Below are positions 10,039-17,268 of a DNA stretch of 64,000 nt, piece after piece. Both the position numbers and the translations under genes were made by a program. Position 1 is the first letter of the stretch; each line of letters starts with the position of its first letter. Source of the stretch: Anaeromyxobacter dehalogenans 2CP-C (GTDB lineage Bacteria > Myxococcota > Myxococcia > Myxococcales > Anaeromyxobacteraceae). The notes under the pieces are model-generated. The model worked only from the letters and a program-made list of their open reading frames with translations. It did not search any database and was not told the origin of the DNA. The stretch is from the NCBI RefSeq assembly GCF_000013385.1, contig NC_007760.1, forward strand, positions 1,296,001 to 1,360,000, read 5' to 3'.

Positions 10039-11166
10039 TCAGGCGCGCGCGCCGGCGAGGTCCAGGTCGTCGAGGTGCGGCGGGGTCTCGGCCAGGTCGG
10101 CGGAGAGCACGGCCACCGTCTCGACGTCGAGCCGGATGCGCTCCCAGTCCTCGGGCGGCACCGACACGAACGCGTCCACGACGCGGGGGTCGAACTGCGT
10201 CCCGCGGCAGCGGAGGATCTCCTCGCGCGCCTCCGCGAACGGTCGCGAGCGGCGGTAGGGCCGATCGCTGGTGATGGCGTCGAGCGTGTCCACCACGTGG
10301 AAGATGCGCGCCCCGATGACGATCGCGTCGCCGCCGAGCCCGGAGGGATAGCCGCTGCCGTCCCACTTCTCCTGGTGCTGCAGCACGATGGCCGAGGCGG
10401 GCCGCAGGTAGTCCACCCGCTGCAGGAGCGCCCACCCGAGCTCGGGGTGGCGCTTCATCTCGGTCCACTCCTCGCCGGTGAGCGGCCCCGGCTTCAGCAG
10501 CACGCGGTCGCGCACGCCGATCTTGCCGATGTCGTGCAGCAGCGCGCCGTGCTCGATCACGGTGAGCTCCGGCTCGTCGATGCCGAGCTGCCGCGCCAGG
10601 CGGCGCGCGTAGAGCGAGACGCGCCGCGAGTGCCACTGGGTCTCGGCGTCGCGGTAGTCGAGCGCGGCGATGAGCCCCTCCAGCAGCGCCTGCGTGCGCT
10701 GCTGCACCATCTGCTCGAGCCGGGTGTTGATCTCCTTCAGCTGCCCGTTCTGCCGGTGCACCTCGGCGGTGAGCCGCTCGTTCTCGATGCGCAGGCGCGC
10801 GGCCTCGGCGGCCTGGCTCACCGTGGTGAGCAGCTCCTGCTGGTGCCACGGCTTCGAGATGATCCGGAAGACCTCGCCGGCGTTCACCGCCTGGAGCGCC
10901 ACGCGGAAGTCCTCGGCGGCGGTGCACAGGATGCGGACCGCGGCGGGGAAGCGGGCGCGGGCGGCCTTGAGGAAGGCGACGCCGTCCATGCTCGGCATCA
11001 TGTAGTCGGAGATCACGACCACCGGGGCCTCCGCCTCGATGGCCTCGAGCGCCTCGGCCGGCCGCAGGAAGCAGCGGGTCTCGTAGCCCGACAGCTCCAG
11101 CACGCGCGAGAGCGCCTTCAGGATCAGCTCGTCGTCATCGACGATGAAGATCCGGTCCGCGTTCAT
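10039..11166 (-). CDS. Response regulator with HD-GYP domain
   Basis: A 375-residue two-component output protein, probably a cyclic-di-GMP phosphodiesterase. The start is the ATG at 11166 (MNADRIFIVDDDEL). The receiver domain (about 1-125) has the acidic triad D10-D12, the phospho-acceptor D54 (VVISDYMMPS) and the conserved Lys (ISKPWH). A coiled-coil linker (about 130-175) leads to the HD-GYP domain. This has HDIGKIGV near residue 209, QEKWDGSGYPSGLGGDAI, and the closing segment on VVDTLDAITSDRPYR. The metal-binding HD and GYP motifs are intact, so activity is expected. It is convergent with the kinase gene (4 bp gap), and a partner histidine kinase is not adjacent. Membrane segments are absent. 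Confidence 0.93.
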   Translation of the reverse strand: MNADRIFIVDDDELILKALSRVLELSGYETRCFLRPAEALEAIEAEAPVVVISDYMMPSMDGVAFLKAARARFPAAVRILCTAAEDFRVALQAVNAGEVFRIISKPWHQQELLTTVSQAAEAARLRIENERLTAEVHRQNGQLKEINTRLEQMVQQRTQALLEGLIAALDYRDAETQWHSRRVSLYARRLARQLGIDEPELTVIEHGALLHDIGKIGVRDRVLLKPGPLTGEEWTEMKRHPELGWALLQRVDYLRPASAIVLQHQEKWDGSGYPSGLGGDAIVIGARIFHVVDTLDAITSDRPYRRSRPFAEAREEILRCRGTQFDPRVVDAFVSVPPEDWERIRLDVETVAVLSADLAETPPHLDDLDLAGARA

Positions 11167-11475
11167 CGCGCGAGTAGAGCAGGGCGGGGCGGGCGGGGCA
11201 AGGCGCGGATCCATGGAGGCCGATTCTATCGACCCGGATCGGCGGCCGCACGGCCCGGCGTGTGCGTGCACCGGGGGTGAGGGAGCAGGCGGGCGTGTCC
11301 GCGCCGCCCCCGCGGAGCGTGCCCGCGCGGCACGCCACCGCGGGGAACATCCCTGGCGCCCGTCGCGCAACCGCGCGGCAAGGCCGCGCCCACGGGGACC
11401 TCGCGCGAGCCCGCGTAGGCGGGCGCGCGAGGTCACGGGACCCGCGCAGCAGGGTGGGGCGGGGCGCAGCCCCGT
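11167..11475. other. Intergenic gap between the HD-GYP gene and rho
   Basis: There is no credible gene in these 309 bases. It carries two hairpins on the rho side: a small one, GGGGC/GCCCC at 11461-11473 directly after the rho stop, and the larger one at 11398-11433, annotated separately. The rest is GC-rich and should hold the promoter of the HD-GYP gene (minus strand), but I see no convincing -35/-10 pair. Confidence 0.5.
11398..11433 (-). terminator. Hairpin downstream of rho
   Basis: An inverted repeat, ACCTCGCGC(GAG)CCCGC against GCGGGCGCGCGAGGT, forms a stem of about 14 bp with a 2-nt bulge and a 4-nt loop. It lies 43 nt past the rho stop codon. There is no U-tract, so it may act as a Rho-independent pause, an mRNA 3' stabiliser, or a barrier between rho and the HD-GYP gene. 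Confidence 0.45.
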
Positions 11476-12873
11476 TCAGAAGCTCTGCAGGAACTCGTCG
11501 TTCGAGTCGAACTCGGAGAGCTTCTTCAGCAGCCGCTCCATGGCCTCGACCGGCTTCAGCGAGGCGAGCGCGCCGCGGAGGCGCCGCACCTTCTCGATGT
11601 CCTTCGACGAGAAGAGCTTCTCCTCCTTGCGGGTGCCGGACGCGCCGATGTCGATGGCCGGGAAGATGCGCCGCTCGGCGAGCTGCCGGGAGAGCACCAC
11701 CTCCATGTTGCCGGTGCCCTTGAACTCCTCGAAGATCACCTCGTCCATGCGCGAGCCGGTGTCGATGAGCGCGGTCGCGATGATGGTGAGCGACCCGCCC
11801 TCCTCGGCCTTGCGCGCGGAGCCGAACAGCCGCTTCGGGCGCTCCAGCGCGCGCGAGTCCACGCCGCCGGTGAGCGTGCGGCCGGAGGACTCGACCTCCT
11901 TGTTGTAGGCGCGCGAGAGGCGGGTGATCGAGTCGAGCAGGATCACCACGTCCTTGCCGCCCTCGACCAGCCGCTTGGAGCGCTCCAGCACCATCTCGGC
12001 GACGTGGATGTGCTCCTCCGTCGGCCGGTCGTTGGACGAGCCGATCACCTCGCCCTTGATGTTCCGCTTCATGTCGGTGACCTCCTCGGGACGCTCGTCC
12101 ACGAGGAGCACCGTGAGGTGCACGTCCGGGCGGTTCGCGGTGATGGCCTGCGCGATCCGCTGCAGCATGATGGTCTTGCCGGCCTTGGGCGGCGAGGTGA
12201 TGAGGCCGCGGGCGCCCAGGCCGATGGGCGAGATGAGGTCGAGGACCCGCCCGATCAGCTCGTCGGAGCGGGTCTCCATCACCAGGCGCTCGGTGGGGTC
12301 GGTGGCGGTGAGGTTCTGGAAGTGCGTGCGCCGCACCACCGCCATCGGATCGGTGCCCTCCAGCGTGTCGATCCGCGAGAGCACCCGCTTCATGTTGCGG
12401 ACGGTCGCGACGCCCTTGACCAGCATGCCCGGCTGCAGGTGGGTGCGGTCGATGAGCCAGCGCGGGACCTCGACGTCGAACGGCTGGGGCAGGTAGCTGC
12501 GCTTCGCCTCCCGGAGCCAGCCGTTGCCCTTGCCCTCGAACTGCAGCACGCCCTCGACCTCCTCGGTCGCCTCGGGCTGCGCGGCCGGGGCGGGCTGGCC
12601 CTGCGGCGCCGTCCCGTTCGCGGGGGCCGGCGCGCCGGGCTGTCCGCCGGCGCCCATCGGCGCGGGAGCGCCGCCCGGCGCCTGCGGCTGACCGCCGCGG
12701 CCCCGCCGTCCCCGCCGGCGGCGACGGCGCCGGCCGGCCTGACCGGGCGCGCCGCCCGGGACCGAGGGACCGCCGTCGGCGGCGTCCGCCGAGGCGGCGG
12801 GCTGGCTCTGGCTGCTGGTGGGCTGCGGGGCCCCGCCTTCACCCGGGGTCGGGGTCTGCTCATGCTCGTTCAT
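11476..12873 (-). CDS. rho: Transcription termination factor Rho
   Basis: The hexameric RNA-dependent ATPase that terminates transcription; 465 residues. I use the ATG at 12873 (MNEHEQTPTPGEGG). The conserved core has the RNA-binding cold-shock-like domain (GWLREAKRSYLPQPFDVEVP, WLIDRTHLQPGML), Walker A PPKAGKT near residue 228, Walker B LLVDERPEEVTDM, the Q/R-loop regions and LDSITRLSRAYN. Its C-terminus is EFDSNDEFLQSF. Unusual: about 120 residues precede the core, rich in Gly, Pro, Ala and Gln with a block of consecutive arginines (GRRRRRRRGRRGRGG). Such extensions occur in high-GC bacteria (for example Actinobacteria), where they are thought to add RNA contacts. Confidence 0.96.
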   Translation of the reverse strand: MNEHEQTPTPGEGGAPQPTSSQSQPAASADAADGGPSVPGGAPGQAGRRRRRRRGRRGRGGQPQAPGGAPAPMGAGGQPGAPAPANGTAPQGQPAPAAQPEATEEVEGVLQFEGKGNGWLREAKRSYLPQPFDVEVPRWLIDRTHLQPGMLVKGVATVRNMKRVLSRIDTLEGTDPMAVVRRTHFQNLTATDPTERLVMETRSDELIGRVLDLISPIGLGARGLITSPPKAGKTIMLQRIAQAITANRPDVHLTVLLVDERPEEVTDMKRNIKGEVIGSSNDRPTEEHIHVAEMVLERSKRLVEGGKDVVILLDSITRLSRAYNKEVESSGRTLTGGVDSRALERPKRLFGSARKAEEGGSLTIIATALIDTGSRMDEVIFEEFKGTGNMEVVLSRQLAERRIFPAIDIGASGTRKEEKLFSSKDIEKVRRLRGALASLKPVEAMERLLKKLSEFDSNDEFLQSF

Positions 12874-13184
12874 GCTGTCGTCTGCTCCGACCGCGGGGCG
12901 TTGCTCGCCCCCCAGCGGTCTCACGTCGCGTCTGGAACGGCGTCGTTCGCGGGCTCGGAAGGAGTCCGGATGTCCGCGAACCGCCTGCCCTCGGTCCCGT
13001 CGCTGGCGCGCCTCGCGTTCATCGCGCGGCGGCTCTTCCTTCGTAGTGCCAGGAGCCGGTCGACCGGGGGTCGGTCACCCCGCCGCCACGAAACGTAGGT
13101 CGCTCGCAGAGGGGAGACAAGAGAATCCATAGCAAAAAAGATCCTGGAGCGAAAGCCCTCACGAAGCCCGGTAGGGTCCCGCGA
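12874..13184. other. Intergenic gap upstream of rho
   Basis: These 311 bases separate rho from the convergently ordered stop of the SppA-type gene; both lie on the minus strand. The stretch is less GC-rich at 13120-13145 and contains a run of A on the + strand (T on the minus strand) at 13134-13139, which could end transcripts from the SppA-type gene, though I find no strong stem before it. The rho promoter and leader must lie here. A TTGTCT-17-TACGTT pair on the minus strand (about 13085-13115) is only a weak match. Confidence 0.4.
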
Positions 13185-15689
13185 TCACGGGCCCGCCTCC
13201 GGGGTCACCCACTCCTCGGGGAGCGCGAGCACCGGCCCGATGTCCGCCAGCAGCGCCAGCGCGGACAGCTCCGGGAGCGCGCGCGCGAGCCCGGCGAGCG
13301 GCGGCTCGGGGGCCGCCGCGAGCGCCCGGCCGGCCACGCGCGCGAGGGCGCCGCCGCCGTCCGCCCGGCGCACCTCCACCACGTCGTCCGCCGCGATCCC
13401 GGCCCGCTCGCGGGCCAGCCGGATGGCGTCGGCGAGCGTGCCGATGCGATCGACGAGCCGCCGCTCCAGCGCCTGCTGGCCGGTCCACACGCGCCCGCCG
13501 GCGACCGCCTCCACCTCGGCGGCGGTGAGCCGCCGCCCCTCGGCCACGCGGGCCACGAACTGACGGTAGAACGCGGAGATCTGCTTCTCGAGGACCGCGC
13601 GCTCGGCGGCCGTCCAGGGCTTCAGCACCGAGGCCAGCCGGGCGTTCTCGCCGCGCTGGTAGGCCTCGGGGTGGATCGAGAGCTTCGCGAGCAGGCCGGA
13701 GAGATCCGGCTTCGCCGCGAACACGCCGATCGAGCCGGTGAGCGTGGAGCGCTCGGCCAGGATCGCGTCGGCGCCGACCGCCACCAGGTAGCCGCCGCTC
13801 GCCGCCAGGTCGCCCATCGAGGCGATCACCGGCTTGCCCTTGCGCCGCGCCCGCACCGCCTCGCGCCAGATGAGGTCGGAGGCGAGCCCGTCCCCGCCGC
13901 CGGACTCGATCCGGAGCACGATGGCGCGGACCGCGGCGTCGTCGGCGGCGCGGTGGATCTCGGCGGCGATGCTCTCGGCGCCGGCCACGCCGTCGCCGCC
14001 CAGCGGGTCGGGGCGGCTCCTGCCGCGCGCGATGATCCCCTCGACGCGCACCACCTGGATCACCGCCGGCCGGCCCCAGCGCTGCGCGAGCCGCTCCGGC
14101 TCGGGCCGGTACGCGCCGCGCTCGAACAGCCGGCGGCCGGCGACGGCGCGCCCCCACTGCTCGAGCTCGTCGGGCCAGGCCACCAGGTCCAGGAGCCCCG
14201 CCTCCTTCGCCTCCTCGGCGCCGAACAGCCCCTGGTCCACCAGCGCGCGCACGCGCTCCGGGGGCAGGCGCCGCGCCTCGGCGACCTGGGCCACGAAGCG
14301 CCCGAACACGTCGTCCAGGACCGCCTCGGTCGCCTCGCGCGCCTCGGGCGAGGGCGCGTCGCGCACCAGCGGCTCGGCGGCGCTCTTGTACGCGCCGGCC
14401 TTCACCACGTCGAACGCGATGCCCAGCCGCGCCAGCCCGCCGCGCAGGAAGAGCTGGGACGTGGAGATGCCGTTCACGATGAGCGGCGCCCCGGGCGGCG
14501 CCGCGATGGCGGTCGCGCCGGTGGCGAGCCAGTACTCGCGCGTCCCGCCGCCCTCCAGGTACGCGAGCACCGGCTTCCGCGCGCGCACCGCCGCCAGCAG
14601 CGCGCGCAGCTCCTCGACGCGGCCGCCGCCCAGCGGCAGCCCGCCGATGCGCACCAGCAGCGCCCCGACCTCCGGGTCGTCGCGCGCCGCCTCGAGCCGC
14701 GTCACCAGCGTGCCGTAGGGATCCCGGTCGCCCACGTCGAACACGAGCACGCGCCGCCGCTGGAGCTCGCGGTCCACGTCCACGGTCGGCATCACGACGC
14801 CCGGCCCGCCCGAGCGGTAGCGCTCCTGCGAGAGCCGCGCGCCGCCCAGCCACCCGCCGCGCCCGCCCACCCCGGCCCCCGCCAGCGTGACCCCGGAGTG
14901 CGGCCCGTTCCAGGTGACCGACACGAGCCCGAGCGGATCGCCGGCGTCGCCGGGGAGGTCGCGCAGCGGGAGCTGCACCTGGAGGCCGAGCGCCACGCCG
15001 CGCCACAGCTCGGCGGAGGCGGCGAGCGCGAGGTGGTCGGAGCGGAAGGCGTCGCGCGCCTCGTCGTCGGCCAGCAGGTCGGCGGAGAGCGTGAGGCGGT
15101 CGTGCCAGAGCCGCGTCGCGAGCCCGAGGTCGTAGCGGACCGGGACGTCCGCGCCGCCCAGCCGCGCGTCGCGGCCCAGCATGGCCGCGCCGACGGACAG
15201 CCAGCGGGCGGGGCGCAGCGTCAGCCCGAGATCCCAGCCCCCGGCCTGGTCGAGCGCGTCGTTCCGCGAGGAGATCCAGGTCCACGCGACGCCCAGCGAG
15301 AGCGCGCGGCCGTCGCCCAGCGTGAGCCCGAGCCGGCTGCGCCGCCAGCGCTCGGCGCCGGCGTCGAGGCCGGGCCGGAGCCACTCCACCGAGTACCCCA
15401 GGCCGAGCGGGCCGAGGCGGTCGCCCGCGTACAGGCCGTCGCCCCGCGCGCCGGGCCGCAGCCCCGACTCGTGGAAGTACTGGAGCCCGAGGCCGCCCAG
15501 GAAGCCGATCGCGGCCGGGTTCGCGGAGAGGCCGGCGGGCTCCTCCGCGGCGGCGGCGCCGAGCGAGGGCACCGCCAGGCCCGCGGGCAGGCCCTGCACG
15601 CGATCGGTGACGGCGGAGAGCTGGGCGCGGACGGCGGCGGGGGCGGCGAGCGCGAGCGCGAGCGCCGCGAGGTTCACGAAGCGTTTCAT
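13185..15689 (-). CDS. sppA: SppA-type S49 peptidase fused to an outer-membrane-barrel-like domain
   Basis: An 834-residue exported protein. Residues 1-22 are a signal peptide (ending AVRAQ). Residues about 40-290 form many short amphipathic strands with the motif LSANPAAIGFLGG, typical of the start of PorV/FadL-like outer-membrane barrels, and strands such as GLGLQYFHESG and LGLGYSVEWL. Residues about 310-505 and 545-760 are two S49 domains as in 67-kDa SppA. The general base is Lys435 (AGAYKSAAEP) and the nucleophile Ser631 (AASGGYLVAVGA), so both active-site residues are kept. E. coli SppA (618 aa) has a membrane anchor instead of this barrel. It may be a signal-peptide peptidase relocated to the outer membrane, which is inference. 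An 8-bp inverted repeat precedes the ATG. Confidence 0.87.
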   Translation of the reverse strand: MKRFVNLAALALALAAPAAVRAQLSAVTDRVQGLPAGLAVPSLGAAAAEEPAGLSANPAAIGFLGGLGLQYFHESGLRPGARGDGLYAGDRLGPLGLGYSVEWLRPGLDAGAERWRRSRLGLTLGDGRALSLGVAWTWISSRNDALDQAGGWDLGLTLRPARWLSVGAAMLGRDARLGGADVPVRYDLGLATRLWHDRLTLSADLLADDEARDAFRSDHLALAASAELWRGVALGLQVQLPLRDLPGDAGDPLGLVSVTWNGPHSGVTLAGAGVGGRGGWLGGARLSQERYRSGGPGVVMPTVDVDRELQRRRVLVFDVGDRDPYGTLVTRLEAARDDPEVGALLVRIGGLPLGGGRVEELRALLAAVRARKPVLAYLEGGGTREYWLATGATAIAAPPGAPLIVNGISTSQLFLRGGLARLGIAFDVVKAGAYKSAAEPLVRDAPSPEAREATEAVLDDVFGRFVAQVAEARRLPPERVRALVDQGLFGAEEAKEAGLLDLVAWPDELEQWGRAVAGRRLFERGAYRPEPERLAQRWGRPAVIQVVRVEGIIARGRSRPDPLGGDGVAGAESIAAEIHRAADDAAVRAIVLRIESGGGDGLASDLIWREAVRARRKGKPVIASMGDLAASGGYLVAVGADAILAERSTLTGSIGVFAAKPDLSGLLAKLSIHPEAYQRGENARLASVLKPWTAAERAVLEKQISAFYRQFVARVAEGRRLTAAEVEAVAGGRVWTGQQALERRLVDRIGTLADAIRLARERAGIAADDVVEVRRADGGGALARVAGRALAAAPEPPLAGLARALPELSALALLADIGPVLALPEEWVTPEAGP

Positions 15690-15692
15690 GGT

Positions 15693-15719
15693 GGCTCCGG
15701 CGCGGATTCTACCGGAGCC
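15693..15719 (-). promoter_or_regulatory. Inverted repeat abutting the start of the SppA-type gene
   Basis: GGCTCCGG and CCGGAGCC form a perfect 8-bp inverted repeat around an 11-base spacer that contains TAGAAT on the minus strand, a good -10 hexamer. The repeat ends 3 bases before the ATG at 15689. It could be an operator over the -10 box or an RNA hairpin at the start codon. No clear -35 is visible. Confidence 0.3.
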
Positions 15720-15785
15720 GCCCGGGGCGCGGGGGCGGCGCCGCCGTCGCCCGGGCGCCGGGCCCCAAGCGGACGCGGCGCGGTG

Positions 15786-16607
15786 TCACTCCTCGTTGCC
15801 GGCGTCCTCGACCGCGCGGAGGTGCTCCTCCGCCAGCGGGACCAGGTTGCCGGCGCGGTACTCGCGGAACACCTGCAGGAGCTGCTCCTTGTGCGGGCGC
15901 ACCTTGCCGAGCGGGCACGCCTCCCACTCCTTCACCGGCTCGTCGCAGTACCCCATGCGCTTGTCGCCGCACTTCGGCTGCAGGTACCCGCCGATCTCCG
16001 GGACGGCCTTCATCACCTCGCGCCGCATGAGCGCCACCATGTGGCGGATCTCCCACTGCGCCCGCCAGCACAGCCGCAGGTCGGCGATGTGCAGCAGCTC
16101 GGTGAAGTTCACCATCACCTGGAAGTTGGTGGGCGTGGCGTTCGGGAGCACGAAGCGCGCGTCCTCGGCCGGGATGCCCTTCGCGAGCGCGTCCTCGTAC
16201 ACGCGGGTGATCTCGCGCATGAGCCGGTCGTACTCGTCCGCCATCCCGGCGACCTTCTGCCAGGTCTTCGGCATGACGTAGTCGAGCCGCTCCTCCTTGT
16301 ACTTCACGTAGCGCTGCGACTGCTGCTCGAAGCTGATGCCGATGCGGTGGCGGACGAACTGGTGCGAGAGCGCGCGCGACACCCCGGAGATGCCGAACCA
16401 GAACACCACCTGCTCGAGCGGCGAGGCGTGGCCGGTCTTGAGCCGCTCGCCGATGAAGTCGCGGATCCGGTCCGCGGAGATGGAGCCGTCGCGGATCTCG
16501 CCCCAGACCTCGCCCGGCGTCTTCGGCGTGTAGCAGGTGCGGTACGCGCCGTAGAGCTTCTGCAGCGGGTCGCGGGCGTAATCGATGAGGGTGACCTCGA
16601 GCGGCAT
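15786..16607 (-). CDS. thyX: ThyX, FAD-dependent thymidylate synthase
   Basis: It makes dTMP from dUMP using methylene-tetrahydrofolate and a flavin, replacing ThyA. The ATG at 16607 gives 273 residues (MPLEVTLIDYARDPLQ). The family signature RHRxxSxxxxSxR is present as RHRIGISFEQQSQR (about residues 85-98), preceded by SRALSHQFV. Other ThyX blocks are LLHIADLRLCWRAQWEIRHM and MRREVMKAVPE. The C-terminal part contains four cysteines in a CGDKRMGYCDEPVKEWEACP arrangement, which is common in the longer ThyX forms. The gene is divergent from the thioesterase at 16694, with 86 bp between them. Confidence 0.96.
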   Translation of the reverse strand: MPLEVTLIDYARDPLQKLYGAYRTCYTPKTPGEVWGEIRDGSISADRIRDFIGERLKTGHASPLEQVVFWFGISGVSRALSHQFVRHRIGISFEQQSQRYVKYKEERLDYVMPKTWQKVAGMADEYDRLMREITRVYEDALAKGIPAEDARFVLPNATPTNFQVMVNFTELLHIADLRLCWRAQWEIRHMVALMRREVMKAVPEIGGYLQPKCGDKRMGYCDEPVKEWEACPLGKVRPHKEQLLQVFREYRAGNLVPLAEEHLRAVEDAGNEE

Positions 16608-16693
16608 GGATCGGCTCCGGGGAAGGGCGCGCATCTTACGACGAACCCACGACAGCGCGGGAGGGGCGCCGCGCCCCGTGCTAAGGGTGGCGC

Positions 16694-17173
16694 ATGCCCG
16701 CCCCCAAGCCCGCCGCCGACTCGCGCGTCGAGGTCACGCACCTGGTGATGCCGTTCGACGCGAACACGCTCGGCACCGCGTTCGGCGGCACCGTCATGCA
16801 GTGGACCGACCTCGCCGCGGCCATGGCCGCCATGCGCCACGCGCGCGTCCCGGTCGTGACGGCCTCCATCGACCAGCTCTCGTTCCTGGCGCCCATCCGC
16901 ATCGGCCAGATGGCCATCCTGCACGCGCAGGTGAACGCCGTGTTCGGCACCTCGATGGAGGTGGGCGTCGAGGTGCAGACCGAGGATCCGCTCACCGGCG
17001 AGCGCAAGAAGTGCTGCGACGCGTTCCTCACCTTCGTGTCGCTCGGGCCCGACGGCCAGCCCACCCGGGCCCCGCCGCTGCGGACCGACAGCGACGACGA
17101 GCGCCGGCGCGAGCGCGAGGCGGGGGAGCGCCGCGCGGCGCGGCTGGCCTCGCGGACGCCGCGCGCGCCGTGA
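16694..17173 (+). CDS. Acyl-CoA thioesterase (hotdog fold)
   Basis: A 159-residue cytoplasmic thioesterase of the YciA/BACH-like hotdog group, which hydrolyses acyl-CoA to free acid and CoA. Family features are the start VTHLVMPFDANTLGTAFGGTVMQWTDLAAAMAAMRHAR, with the conserved Asn and the GG(T)VMxWxD block that carries the catalytic Asp. These are followed by the strands VVTASIDQLSFLAPIRIGQ and MEVGVEVQTEDPLTGE. The C-terminus is a charged, Arg-rich tail of about 30 residues that is probably disordered. Physiological substrate unknown. Confidence 0.88.
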   Translation: MPAPKPAADSRVEVTHLVMPFDANTLGTAFGGTVMQWTDLAAAMAAMRHARVPVVTASIDQLSFLAPIRIGQMAILHAQVNAVFGTSMEVGVEVQTEDPLTGERKKCCDAFLTFVSLGPDGQPTRAPPLRTDSDDERRREREAGERRAARLASRTPRAP

Positions 17174-17192
17174 CGGGCGGGCGGCGTTTCGC

Positions 17193-17221
17193 TTGAGGGG
17201 CAGGGATCCCGGGGCCATATT
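17193..17221 (+). promoter_or_regulatory. Candidate sigma-70 promoter of the M13 peptidase gene
   Basis: TTGAGG (17193-17198), a 17-base spacer and CATATT (17216-17221) lie 48 bases before the GTG start at 17269. The match is fair (about 4 of 6 in each box), and the position and spacing are right. Confidence 0.45.
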
Positions 17222-17268
17222 GCGGCGTCCGGGCGGCGTCCGCCGCCCCGCCCCCACAGGAGGCCGAC

